The position numbers and the translations under genes are program-made. The notes beneath the pieces were generated by a model, which did not search any database, had not been told where the DNA came from, and saw nothing but the letters and a program-made list of their open reading frames with translations. Of a stretch of DNA of 64,000 nt, positions 30,629-38,476 are shown one piece after another. Each line of letters begins with the position of its first letter. Position 1 is the first letter of the stretch. Source of the stretch: Ottowia sp. (GTDB taxonomy: Bacteria > Pseudomonadota > Gammaproteobacteria > Burkholderiales > Burkholderiaceae_C); contig NZ_JADJCO010000005.1 of assembly GCF_016703145.1 (NCBI RefSeq), forward strand, positions 186,001 through 250,000. Reading direction: 5' to 3'.

Positions 30629-31900
30629 CTATGAAGACTGCAGCAGGTCGGCCAGGGTGCGGGCGATCACCTTGGTCGCGCGGCGCAGGTCCTGCAGGTC
30701 CACGCGCTCGTCGGCGCGCTTGGCGTGGCTCTCCAGCACGGTGCGCGGGCCGGCGCCGTAGATCACGCCGGGGATGCCGCGCTCCACGTACAGGCGCACG
30801 TCGGTGTACAGCGGCGTGCCGACGGCGGGCGGCCTGTCGCCGAACACGGCCTCGCCGTGCTTCTGGAGGGCGTCCACCAGCGGCGCGTTGCCGGGCAGCG
30901 GCGTCATCGCGCGGGCCAGCAGCAGGCGCCGGATGTCCACGCGCACCGCGTCGTCGCCCGACACGCCGCGCCACCGGTTGAAGCCGGCCGCGGCGTCGGC
31001 GATGACCTGGCGGAGGCGGGCCTCGACCTCGGCGGGCTGCTCCTCGGGGATCATGCGGCGGTCGAGCTTGAGCACCACCTTGCCGGGGATCACGTTGGTG
31101 TTGGTGCCGCCCTCGATGCGGCCGATGTTGAGGTAGGGGTGCCGGATGCCCGGCACGCCGGAGGTGACCTGCCGGTACGCCGTGTTCTCGGCGTACAGGG
31201 CGTTCATGACGTGCACCGCCGCCTGCAGCGCATCGACGCCGGTGTCGGGCACGGCGGCGTGGGCCATCTTGCCGTGCACGGTCACCTCCATCTGCAGGCA
31301 GCCGTTGTGGGCGGTGACCACCTCGTAGCTGAAGCCGGCGGCGATCATCAGGTCGGGCTTCGTCAGGCCGTGCTTCAGCAGCCAGCCGGGGCCCAGCTCG
31401 CCGCCGAATTCCTCGTCGTAGGTGAAGTGCAGCTCGACGGCGCCGTGGGTGGGCTTGGCCACGGCCTCCAGCGCGCGCACGGCGAAGGTGAAGGTGGAGA
31501 AGTCGCTTTTGCTGACGGCCGAGGCGCGGCCGTACAGCTGCCCGTCCTCGATCTGCGCGCCGTAGGGCTCGCGCGTCCAGCCCTCGCCGGGGGGCACCAC
31601 GTCGCCGTGGGCGTTCAGCGCCACGGTGGGGCCGCCGTCGCCATAGGGGCGGCGCACGATCAGGTTGGTGATGCTCTGCATGCCGTAGTCCCGCACGTCC
31701 TGCGCGGGCACGGGGTGCCGCTCGGCCTCGAAACCCCAGGCGCGGATCAGCTCGGCTGTTGCTTCAGCGTGCGGCGCGTTGTCGCCGGGCGGGGTGTCGG
31801 TGGGCACCTGCACCAGTTGCTGCAGGAAGCGCACCTGCTCGTCGAAGTGCTGGTCGATCCAGGCGTCGAGCCGGGCGTGGGTGTCGGGGGTAGGCGGCAT
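30629..31900 (-). CDS. M20 family metallopeptidase (ArgE/DapE-like)
   Basis: 423-residue zinc hydrolase. Motifs: A-L-N-A-H-G-D-V-V-P-P-G (metal His/Asp), Y-G-R-A-S-A-V-S-K-S-D, T-Y-D-E-E-F-G-G-E-L-G-P (catalytic and metal Glu), then a lid domain with H-G-K-M-A-H-A-A-V-P and a closing metal His region E-S-H-A-K-R-A-D-E-R. The substrate is unknown; its place among ureide genes suggests an amidase acting on a purine-breakdown or carbamoyl product. Its TAG stop abuts the permease sequence. Confidence 0.82.
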   Translation of the reverse strand: MPPTPDTHARLDAWIDQHFDEQVRFLQQLVQVPTDTPPGDNAPHAEATAELIRAWGFEAERHPVPAQDVRDYGMQSITNLIVRRPYGDGGPTVALNAHGDVVPPGEGWTREPYGAQIEDGQLYGRASAVSKSDFSTFTFAVRALEAVAKPTHGAVELHFTYDEEFGGELGPGWLLKHGLTKPDLMIAAGFSYEVVTAHNGCLQMEVTVHGKMAHAAVPDTGVDALQAAVHVMNALYAENTAYRQVTSGVPGIRHPYLNIGRIEGGTNTNVIPGKVVLKLDRRMIPEEQPAEVEARLRQVIADAAAGFNRWRGVSGDDAVRVDIRRLLLARAMTPLPGNAPLVDALQKHGEAVFGDRPPAVGTPLYTDVRLYVERGIPGVIYGAGPRTVLESHAKRADERVDLQDLRRATKVIARTLADLLQSS

Positions 31901-31911
31901 GGTTATTTTTG

Positions 31912-31963
31912 AACGAAAAATGGCTGTAGACCGCATGGATACTGCGCGAGCAGCTATGGTAAT
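31912..31963 (-). repeat. dispersed repeat copy at the 3' end of the UraD-amidohydrolase gene
   Basis: On the reverse strand: CCATAGCTGCTCGCGCAGTA then TCCATGCGGTCTACAGCCAT. The TAG inside ATAGCT is the stop codon of the upstream fusion gene. Confidence 0.8.
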
Positions 31964-33744
31964 GGATGCAAGTCCCGCGCCACGCCCTCCAGCAGGTGCT
32001 GAAGGGCCTGCACGGCGAGCTGCATGTCCTCGGCGGTGGTCGATTCGAGCGGGTTGTGGCTGATGCCGCTGTTCTCGCCGCGCACGAACAGCATGGCCTG
32101 GGGCATGACCTCGTGCAGCTTCATGGCGTCGTGGCCGGCGCCGCTGGGCATGCGGAAGACGGGCAGGCCGGTGGATTCGACCGCGGCTTCCCAGCGCCGT
32201 TGCCAGGCGGGGGCGCTGGGGGCGGCGCTGGCGCGCATGGTTTCCTCCAGCGTGCAGGCCACGCCGCGGCGCTCGGCGATCTCGCGCGCCCGGGCCAGCA
32301 CGTCGGCGGCCAGCGCGTCGCGCTGCGTGTCGGTGGTGGCGCGCAGGTCCAGGCTGAAGGCGCAGCGGCCGGGCACGACGTTGATCGAGCCGCCGGGGAC
32401 TTGAAGCAGGCCCATGGTGGCGACCGAGTCGCCGTCGCGGGCGGCGCGCTGCTCCAGGACCAGCGCCAGCTCGGCCGCGGCGCAGGCCGCGTCGCGCCGG
32501 CGGTCCATGGGCGTGGTGCCGGCGTGGCTGGCCTGGCCGGCGTATTCGCCCAGGTAGCGCACGCTGCCGTTGATGGAGGTGACCACGCCCAGCGGCAGGT
32601 TCAGCTCGTTCAGCACCGGGCCCTGCTCGATGTGGACCTCGATGAAGCCCAGGTAGCGCGCCGGATCGCGCCGCAGCTTGGGAATGTCGTCCACGCACAG
32701 GCCGGCGTGCCGCATGGCCTGGCGCATGGTGATGCCGTCCGCGTCCTGCTGGTCGAGCCATTCGGCACGGAAGTCGCCGATCAGCGCGCCGGAGCCGAGG
32801 AAGGTGGCCTTGTAGCGCTGGCCTTCCTCCTCGGCGAAACCGATCACCTCGAAGTCGAAGGGCAGGCGCCGCCGGGCGCGCGCCAGCTCGCGCACGCAGG
32901 CGATGGGCACGAAGATGCCCAGCCGCCCGTCGTACTTGCCGCCGTTGCGCACCGTGTCGTAGTGGCTGCCGGTCATCAGCGTCCGGGGGTCGGGCACGGC
33001 GGGGTCGGCTTTGTAGCGGCCGACCACGTTGCCCACGGCGTCGACGTGCACCTCGTCGAAGCCGGCGTCGTGCATGGTCTGGCCGATGCGCTGGGCACAG
33101 GCGCGGTGCGCGTCGGTGAGGTAGGTGACGGTGAGCTGGCCCGCCTCGGCAAAGCCGGGGTCGCTGTGCCGGGCCAGCTTCTCGTGCCAGTCCCACACGT
33201 CGTTGCCCAGCGTGGGTTCGGCGCCGAAGCGGTCGGCCAGGCGGATCTCGGCGATGCGGTGGATCTGGCGCAGCGCCTCGGCGCGCTCGAAGTCGGGGTG
33301 GTGGCCCAGGCGGCGGGCGAAGGTGTCGATGATCCGCGCCTTGCCCAGCCCGGTGCCGCGCGGCCCGCGCACGGCCAGGATGAACGGGAAGCCGAACTTG
33401 GCGTTGTAGCCGGCGTTGAGCTGCTGGATGCGCGCGAATTCCTCGGGCGTGCACTCGGTCAGGCCGGCCCGGCCTTGCTCGTGGGTCGATTCGGCCGTCA
33501 GCGTCTTCGCGACCATGGCCTTGCCAGCCAGCTCGGGGTGGGCGCGGATCAGGGCCAGGTGCGCGTCCACGCCGCCCTGGTCGAGCGCGGCGACCAGGGC
33601 GTGCTTGAGGTGGGCCAGGGACTTGAACGGGCGCGCCTTCAGCGCCTCGGCGGCGATCCAGGGTGTGTGCTCGTAGATGCCGTCGAGCATGCGCCCGGCG
33701 TCCGGCAGGGCGGCGGTGTTGAGCTGGTCGAGCGTGAAAGCCAT
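31954..33744 (-). CDS. uraD: bifunctional OHCU decarboxylase (UraD) / allantoate amidohydrolase
   Basis: 596-residue fusion. Residues 1-170 form OHCU decarboxylase, which makes S-allantoin: A-H-P-E-L-A-G-K, then L-T-x-E-S-x-x-E-Q and Y-N-A-K-F-G-F-P-F-I-L-A-V-R-G. From about 180 on it is an M20 amidohydrolase of the allantoate/ureidoglycolate type: T-G-S-H-Y-D-T-V (metal site), F-A-E-E-E-G-Q-R-Y, E-V-H-I-E-Q-G-P-V-L and G-A-G-H-D-A. The two acts bracket allantoinase, whose gene is next door, so one polypeptide does steps before and after PuuE. The stop codon comes from a dispersed repeat. Confidence 0.88.
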   Translation of the reverse strand: MAFTLDQLNTAALPDAGRMLDGIYEHTPWIAAEALKARPFKSLAHLKHALVAALDQGGVDAHLALIRAHPELAGKAMVAKTLTAESTHEQGRAGLTECTPEEFARIQQLNAGYNAKFGFPFILAVRGPRGTGLGKARIIDTFARRLGHHPDFERAEALRQIHRIAEIRLADRFGAEPTLGNDVWDWHEKLARHSDPGFAEAGQLTVTYLTDAHRACAQRIGQTMHDAGFDEVHVDAVGNVVGRYKADPAVPDPRTLMTGSHYDTVRNGGKYDGRLGIFVPIACVRELARARRRLPFDFEVIGFAEEEGQRYKATFLGSGALIGDFRAEWLDQQDADGITMRQAMRHAGLCVDDIPKLRRDPARYLGFIEVHIEQGPVLNELNLPLGVVTSINGSVRYLGEYAGQASHAGTTPMDRRRDAACAAAELALVLEQRAARDGDSVATMGLLQVPGGSINVVPGRCAFSLDLRATTDTQRDALAADVLARAREIAERRGVACTLEETMRASAAPSAPAWQRRWEAAVESTGLPVFRMPSGAGHDAMKLHEVMPQAMLFVRGENSGISHNPLESTTAEDMQLAVQALQHLLEGVARDLHPLP

Positions 33745-33819
33745 GGGGGTCAGTCCTTGAACCTAGAAACGGCAGTAGCGCGCTCACCCCGCAGGTGAGC
33801 GTCATCGAAGCTGCGAAAG

Positions 33820-34821
33820 TCAACGTTCATGCGGCTCTCCTGACGGTGACAAGCGGTCAACTGCCGTTTTTAGGTTTGGGTGCGTGGCGATCCAGTGCCG
33901 CGCGATGTCGATGCGGCGGCACACCCACACATCGGGGTGCGCGGCGACGTGGTCCAGGAAGCGCTGCAGCGCCCCGATGCGCCCGGGCCGGCCCAGCAGG
34001 CGGCAGTGCATGCCGATGCTGAGCATCTTGGGCCGGTCCAGCCCGGCGGGGTCGCCCTCGGCGTAGAGCGCGTCGAAGCTGTCCTTCATGTACTGGAAGA
34101 ACGGCTCGGCGTGGCTGTAGCCCTGGGGCAGGGCGAAGCGCATGTCGTTGCAGTCCAGCGTGTAGGGCACCACCAGGTGGCGCGCGTCGCTGCCGTTGCT
34201 GCGGCGCACCTTCATCCAGAAGGGCAGGTCGTCGCCGTAGTAGTCGCTGTCGTACAGCAGCCGGCCGTCGTCCACCACCAGGCGGCGCGTGTGGGGGCTG
34301 TCGCGGCCGGTGTACCAGCCCAGCGGGCGCTCGCCGGTGAGCCGCTCGATGATGTCCAGCGCCTCGGCCATGTGCGCCCGCTCGGTGGCTTCGTCCATGT
34401 TCTGGTAGTGGATCCACTTCAGGCCGTGGCAGGCGATCTCGTCGCCGCGCCGCATGAACGCCCGCACCGCCTTGGGGTGGCGCGCCAGCGCGCTGGCGAC
34501 GCCGAAGACGGTGAGCGGCCAGCCGCGCGCGTCGAACTCGCGCAGGATGCGCCACAGGCCGGCGCGCGAGCCGTATTCGTAGATGCCTTCCATCGACAGG
34601 TGGCGGTCGGGGTAGGCGGCCGGGTTGGACAGCTCGGAGAGGAACTGCTCGCTGCCCGCGTCGCCGTGCAGCACGCTGTTCTCGCCGCCTTCCTCGTAAT
34701 TCAGCACGAACTGCACGGCGATGCGCGCGCCGCCCGGCCAGCGGGCATGTGGCACGTCGGGGCCGTAGCCGGCCAAGTCGCGCGGGTAGGGGGCGGTGCT
34801 GTCGTAGATGGGGGATGTCAT
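33820..34821 (-). CDS. puuE: allantoinase PuuE (polysaccharide-deacetylase fold)
   Basis: 333-residue, metal-independent-type allantoinase that hydrolyses allantoin to allantoate. Features: Y-P-R-D-L-A-G-Y-G near the start, V-L-N-Y-E-E-G-G-E-N-S, Y-E-Y-G-S-R-A-G, then D-E-I-A-C-H-G-L-K-W-I-H-Y and G-W-Y-T-G-R-D-S-P, all diagnostic of PuuE. It follows the GntR gene by 5 bp and is followed by the UraD-amidohydrolase gene on the same strand. ATG 34821 is preferred over an upstream TTG. Confidence 0.92.
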   Translation of the reverse strand: MTSPIYDSTAPYPRDLAGYGPDVPHARWPGGARIAVQFVLNYEEGGENSVLHGDAGSEQFLSELSNPAAYPDRHLSMEGIYEYGSRAGLWRILREFDARGWPLTVFGVASALARHPKAVRAFMRRGDEIACHGLKWIHYQNMDEATERAHMAEALDIIERLTGERPLGWYTGRDSPHTRRLVVDDGRLLYDSDYYGDDLPFWMKVRRSNGSDARHLVVPYTLDCNDMRFALPQGYSHAEPFFQYMKDSFDALYAEGDPAGLDRPKMLSIGMHCRLLGRPGRIGALQRFLDHVAAHPDVWVCRRIDIARHWIATHPNLKTAVDRLSPSGEPHER

Positions 34822-34826
34822 GCTGT

Positions 34827-35522
34827 TCAAAGAGGAGCTGCCAACGTAGACAGGTTGCGGACCAGCGCCTGTTTCAGGTCATGGGTGGGGGCGGGGCGGC
34901 CGAGGTTCAGGCCGGCTTCCACGTGGTCCAGGTGCGCACGCATCAGCTTGACGGCCTGGGCGACGTTGCCGGCGGCGAAGCACTCCACCAGCTCGGCGTG
35001 CTCGGCCGCCGAGTCGTGCGCGGCGCTGGCGCTCTGGTACCTCAGCGTGGCGACGGCGCAGCGCGCCAGCAGGTCGCGCAGCACTTGTGCCAGCACGTCG
35101 TTGTCCAGCAGCTCGGCCATGCGCACGTGGAAGTCACCCAGCAGCTCGGTGCGGTCGGCCACGTCCTGGCGCGCCACGGCCGCCTGCTCCTGCGCCACGT
35201 GCTCGCGCAGGGCGTGGATGTGCTCGGGCGTGGCGGCGCGCACGAAGGCGCGCGTCAGCTCCAGCTCCAGCATGCGGCGCACGGCGAACACCTGCCGCGC
35301 CTCGCTCACCGAGGGGCTGGCGACGAAGGCGCCGCGTGCCGGCTCCATCGTCACCAGGCGCTTTTGCGACAGCAGGAACAGCGCTTGCCGCACCAGCGTG
35401 CGCGAGACGCCAAAATGGTCGGCCAGCGTCTGCTCCACCAGCTTGGCGCCCGGCTGCAGGCGATGGTCCACGATGGCGTGGGTGAGCGCCTGGACGATCA
35501 GGCCGGTGCTGGAGGCTTCCAT
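34827..35522 (-). CDS. GntR-family (FadR-type) regulator of the purine catabolism cluster
   Basis: 231 residues: N-terminal winged helix (I-V-D-H-R-L-Q-P-G-A-K-L-V-E-Q-T-L-A-D-H-F-G-V-S-R-T-L-V-R-Q-A-L) and an all-helical FCD ligand domain (F-H-V-R-M-A-E-L-L-D-N, then E-H-A-E-L-V-E-C-F and H-L-D-H-V-E). It is divergent from hiuH and first in the puuE operon. A TGTATACA palindrome lies in the shared promoter region and again before puuD, so it probably represses both until a purine intermediate is present. Confidence 0.88.
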   Translation of the reverse strand: MEASSTGLIVQALTHAIVDHRLQPGAKLVEQTLADHFGVSRTLVRQALFLLSQKRLVTMEPARGAFVASPSVSEARQVFAVRRMLELELTRAFVRAATPEHIHALREHVAQEQAAVARQDVADRTELLGDFHVRMAELLDNDVLAQVLRDLLARCAVATLRYQSASAAHDSAAEHAELVECFAAGNVAQAVKLMRAHLDHVEAGLNLGRPAPTHDLKQALVRNLSTLAAPL

Positions 35523-35552
35523 GGGACGGGATGATAGTGCGGTTCCCCGAAA

Positions 35553-35561
35553 TTGTATACA
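35553..35561. promoter_or_regulatory. TTGTATACA palindrome, candidate GntR operator 1
   Basis: The 8-bp palindrome TGTATACA (35554-35561) lies 32 bp upstream of the GntR start and 35 bp upstream of hiuH, so it could control both directions. The same core recurs at 37125-37132. Confidence 0.6.
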
Positions 35562-35595
35562 CTTCAGTGGACAATCTTGAAGAAGGAGCGACGCG

Positions 35596-35949
35596 ATGGG
35601 ACTGAGCACGCACGTGCTGGACACCATGCACGGCACGCCGGCGGCGGGCATGCAGGTCACGCTGTACGAGACGAGGGGCGGCGGCGCCACGCTGGTCAAG
35701 CGCTTCCGCCTGAACGCGGACGGCCGCAACCCCGACGGCCCGCTGTATGACAACGCCAGTCTGCGGGCAGGCACCTACCGCCTGAGCTTCGAGGTGGCCG
35801 ACTACTTCCGCGGCCGGGGCGTGCAACTGCCCGAGCCGCCCTTCCTGGACGTGGTGCACCTGGACTTCGGCATCGCGCACACGGACCAGCACTACCACGT
35901 GCCGCTGCTGGTCAGCCCCTGGAGCCACTCGACCTATCGAGGCTCCTGA
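35596..35949 (+). CDS. hiuH: 5-hydroxyisourate hydrolase
   Basis: 117-residue transthyretin-like hydrolase turning 5-hydroxyisourate into OHCU. It has the N-terminal L-S-T-H-V-L-D-T-M-H-G (catalytic His), the R-F-R-L-N-A-D-G-R loop, Y-H-V-P-L-L-V-S-P and the C-terminal tetrapeptide Y-R-G-S that distinguishes HiuH from transthyretin. A GAAGGAG site precedes the ATG. It is upstream of xdhC by 16 bp. Confidence 0.95.
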   Translation: MGLSTHVLDTMHGTPAAGMQVTLYETRGGGATLVKRFRLNADGRNPDGPLYDNASLRAGTYRLSFEVADYFRGRGVQLPEPPFLDVVHLDFGIAHTDQHYHVPLLVSPWSHSTYRGS

Positions 35950-35965
35950 AAGCGGCGCTCCGGCC

Positions 35966-36775
35966 ATGCGCGAGTTGCGCGACTTCCTGCACCGGCTGCG
36001 GTGCGCGCCCGCCGTGCTGGTGACGGTGGCGCGCACCGAGGGCTCGGCGCCGCGCGAGGCGGGGGCGTGGATGGCGGTGTTCGGCGACGCGGTGATGGGC
36101 ACCATCGGCGGCGGTCACCTGGAGTTCGAGGCCATTGCCCAGGCGCGCGGGTGCCTGGCGCGGCCATCGGCCGCCGCGACGCTGCGGCGCTACCCGCTGG
36201 GCCCCGGCCTGGGGCAATGCTGCGGCGGGGTGGTGCACCTGCGCTTCGAGCGGGTGGAGGCGTCGATGGCACCGGCGCTGGGCGCCCGTCTGGGCGTGGC
36301 GGGCGCGCCGCTGGCGCTGTTTGGCGGCGGGCACGTCGGCACGGCCTTGGTCCGGTTGCTGGGCGAGCTGCCGTTCGACGTGACCTGGATCGACAGCCGC
36401 GACGAGGTCTTTCCGCCCGAAGTGCCGCCCAACGTGCGTTGCGAGCATTCCGACCCCGTGCAGACGGCGGTGGTCGACCTGGCGCCCGGCAGCCGCGTCG
36501 TCATCATGAGCTTCAGCCACGCCGAGGACCTGGAGATCGTGGCCGCCTGCCTGGCGCGGCGCAGGCAGCGGGACGATCTGCCGTACGTCGGCCTGATCGG
36601 CAGCCACACCAAGTGGGCGGTGTTCGGCCACCGGCTGCGGGCGCGCGGGTTCGGCGCGGACGAACTGTCGGCGGTGGCCTGCCCCATCGGCCTGCCGGGC
36701 ATCGAGGGCAAGCAGCCGGCGGTGGTGGCCGTGTCGGTGGCGGCGCAACTGCTGGCGGGTCTTTCGGAAAATTGA
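35966..36775 (+). CDS. xdhC: xanthine dehydrogenase accessory protein XdhC
   Basis: 269 residues. XdhC inserts or sulfurates the molybdenum cofactor of xanthine dehydrogenase. N-terminal T-V-A-R-T-E-G-S-A-P-R-E-A-G and I-G-G-G-H-L-E are family hallmarks. The second half has a Rossmann fold (L-F-G-G-G-H-V-G-T-A-L-V) and Y-V-G-L-I-G-S-H-T-K. No xdhA or xdhB gene lies in the window, though the gene is transcribed with hiuH. Either the enzyme is encoded elsewhere or this gene was moved. Confidence 0.92.
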   Translation: MRELRDFLHRLRCAPAVLVTVARTEGSAPREAGAWMAVFGDAVMGTIGGGHLEFEAIAQARGCLARPSAAATLRRYPLGPGLGQCCGGVVHLRFERVEASMAPALGARLGVAGAPLALFGGGHVGTALVRLLGELPFDVTWIDSRDEVFPPEVPPNVRCEHSDPVQTAVVDLAPGSRVVIMSFSHAEDLEIVAACLARRRQRDDLPYVGLIGSHTKWAVFGHRLRARGFGADELSAVACPIGLPGIEGKQPAVVAVSVAAQLLAGLSEN

Positions 36776-36777
36776 AA

Positions 36778-36808
36778 CAACAATGGCGCCCAGTCGGCGC
36801 CATTGTTG
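36778..36808. terminator. 13-bp perfect inverted repeat after xdhC
   Basis: CAACAATGGCGCC (36778-36790) and its complement (36796-36808) flank five bases. It begins 2 bp after the xdhC stop and lies before the convergent small gene, so it probably terminates both. Confidence 0.65.
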
Positions 36809-36811
36809 CGT

Positions 36812-36840
36812 TGATAGCTACTAAAAATGTAGCGATCTCA
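36812..36840 (+). repeat. dispersed repeat head hairpin (partial copy)
   Basis: TTGATAGCTACTAAAAATG then TAGCGATCTC contains GCTAC-TAAAAAT-GTAGC, the head hairpin form. The body is poorly conserved. It abuts the stop codon of the small reverse-strand gene at 36838. Confidence 0.45.
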
Positions 36841-36996
36841 ACCCTGATGCGGGCGCTTGCCCGGATTCTTCTTGCTGCGCGTGTGCGAGCCGCGCTCCAG
36901 GCTCTTGCGCTGGCCGACGCCCTGCTTGGCGACGGTGGCGCCCGGCAGCGGGGGGGTGGCCTTGCGCATGGCCTCGGTGACGATCTTGTTGCCCAT
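36838..36996 (-). CDS. small basic protein of unknown function (52 aa)
   Basis: Not a family I recognise. M-G-N-K-I-V-T-E-A-M-R-K-A-T-P-P-L-P-G-A-T-V, then a very basic end (S-H-T-R-S-K-K-N-P-G-K-R). AAAGGA precedes the ATG by 7 nt, an excellent start context, and supports a real gene. The high Lys/Arg content suggests nucleic-acid binding; no membrane or signal segment is present. It is convergent with xdhC. Confidence 0.6.
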   Translation of the reverse strand: MGNKIVTEAMRKATPPLPGATVAKQGVGQRKSLERGSHTRSKKNPGKRPHQG

Positions 36997-37124
36997 GGTG
37001 TGATCCTTTGTGAACGGTGTGTTGGCGGAAAAACCCGCTATTTTCACTGATTTGGCGGCGCCCGCGACCGGCGGGCCACGAGTCGCGCGCCGATCGCCGT
37101 TCCGCTGGCGTTTGCACACCATTC

Positions 37125-37132
37125 TGTATACA
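37125..37132. promoter_or_regulatory. TGTATACA palindrome, candidate GntR operator 2
   Basis: The same 8-bp core as at 35554-35561, here within CTGTATACAAT, 126 bp upstream of the urate oxidase ATG. Shared sites link the two transcription units into one regulon. Confidence 0.6.
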
Positions 37133-37258
37133 ATTTAGGTCGATCGCAGCGGTGCCCGGGATTCGTCCGCCTTCCCAGCGCGTGACGCCCGATGCGCGAT
37201 CGCCTGGAGCCGGCTTGCAGCGCCCGCGGTGGCGAGCCGGATGGAGGGACGTTCGTTC

Positions 37259-38470
37259 ATGGAAGCATATCTACTCGACTGGGCCAACCTGCTGCTGCGC
37301 TGGCTGCACGTGATCGTGGCGATCGCCTGGATCGGCTCGTCGTTCTACTTCGTCTTTCTCGACAACAACCTGCTCGCGCCCACCGCCGACGACCTGAAGA
37401 AGAAGGGCGTGGACGGCGCCATGTGGGCGGTGCATGGCGGCGGCTTCTACAACCCGCAGAAGTACATGGTGGCGCCGCAGGGCGGCATCATCGACAGCAA
37501 GCTGCATTGGTTCTACTGGGAGAGCTACAGCACCTGGCTGTCGGGCTTCGCGCTGTTCGCCGTGCTGTACCTGTGGAACGCCAGCGCGTTCCTGGTCGAC
37601 CGGCAGGTGCTGGACTGGTCGCCGGTGGCGGCGGGGGCGGCGGCGCTGGGCTTCCTGGTGGTGTTCTGGATCGTCTACGACGGCATCTGCCGCGTGTTCG
37701 GCTTCCGCGCCAACGGCGAACGCACGGTGGCGGCGCTGCTGATCGTGGTGGTGGCCTTCGCGGCGTGGCTGGCGTGCCAGCTGTTCTCGGGCCGCGCCGC
37801 CTTCCTGATCGTCGGCGCCATGCTGGCCACGGCCATGAGCGCCAACGTGTTCTTCTGGATCATCCCCGGCCAGCGCAAGGTGGTGGCGGCCATGACCGGC
37901 GGCCAGCCCCGCGACGCCGACGCGCTGGCGATCCATGGCAAGCGCGGCAAGCAGCGCAGCGTGCACAACACCTACTTCACGCTGCCGGTGCTGCTGGCCA
38001 TGCTGAGCAACCACTACAGCTTCCTCTACAGCCACCCGCGGCGCTGGCTGGTGCTGGTGCTGCTGATGCTGGCCGGCGCGCTGATCCGCCAGTTCTTCGT
38101 GCAGCGCCACGGCTGGCACCTGGGGCGCGCCCGCAACCCGTGGCCGCATGCGGCGGTGGGGGTGGCGGTGATCCTGGGCGTGATCGCGTGGCTCAGGCCG
38201 GCGCCCTCCGCGCCCTCGGCCGCCGCGCCGGCGGCGGTGGGCTACGCCCAGCTCAAGCTGGTGCTGGAGCAGCGCTGCTACGCGTGCCACGGCGAAGCGG
38301 TGCGGATGAAGAACCTGCGCCTGGATTCGCCCGGGCAGGTGGCGGCGCACGCCCAGCAGATCTACCAGCAGGTGGTGGTGACGAGGATCATGCCGCTGTC
38401 CAACGCCACGCGGATGACCGACGACGAGCGGGCCATGGTGGCGCGCTGGTTCGAGGGGCAGGGCAAATAA
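37259..38470 (+). CDS. puuD: membrane-bound urate oxidase PuuD with C-terminal cytochrome c domain
   Basis: 403 residues. About eight or nine membrane helices (start W-L-H-V-I-V-A-I-A-W-I-G-S-S-F-Y-F-V, later F-F-W-I-I-P-G-Q-R-K-V-V and V-H-N-T-Y-F-T-L-P-V-L-L-A-M-L-S-N-H-Y) are followed by a short cytochrome c domain with C-Y-A-C-H near residue 340 and a Met in R-I-M-P-L-S. PuuD oxidises urate to 5-hydroxyisourate and passes electrons to the respiratory chain rather than oxygen. ATG 37259 has GGAGG upstream. The symbol puuD is also used for an unrelated E. coli enzyme. Confidence 0.92.
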   Translation: MEAYLLDWANLLLRWLHVIVAIAWIGSSFYFVFLDNNLLAPTADDLKKKGVDGAMWAVHGGGFYNPQKYMVAPQGGIIDSKLHWFYWESYSTWLSGFALFAVLYLWNASAFLVDRQVLDWSPVAAGAAALGFLVVFWIVYDGICRVFGFRANGERTVAALLIVVVAFAAWLACQLFSGRAAFLIVGAMLATAMSANVFFWIIPGQRKVVAAMTGGQPRDADALAIHGKRGKQRSVHNTYFTLPVLLAMLSNHYSFLYSHPRRWLVLVLLMLAGALIRQFFVQRHGWHLGRARNPWPHAAVGVAVILGVIAWLRPAPSAPSAAAPAAVGYAQLKLVLEQRCYACHGEAVRMKNLRLDSPGQVAAHAQQIYQQVVVTRIMPLSNATRMTDDERAMVARWFEGQGK

Positions 38471-38476
38471 GCCCGG

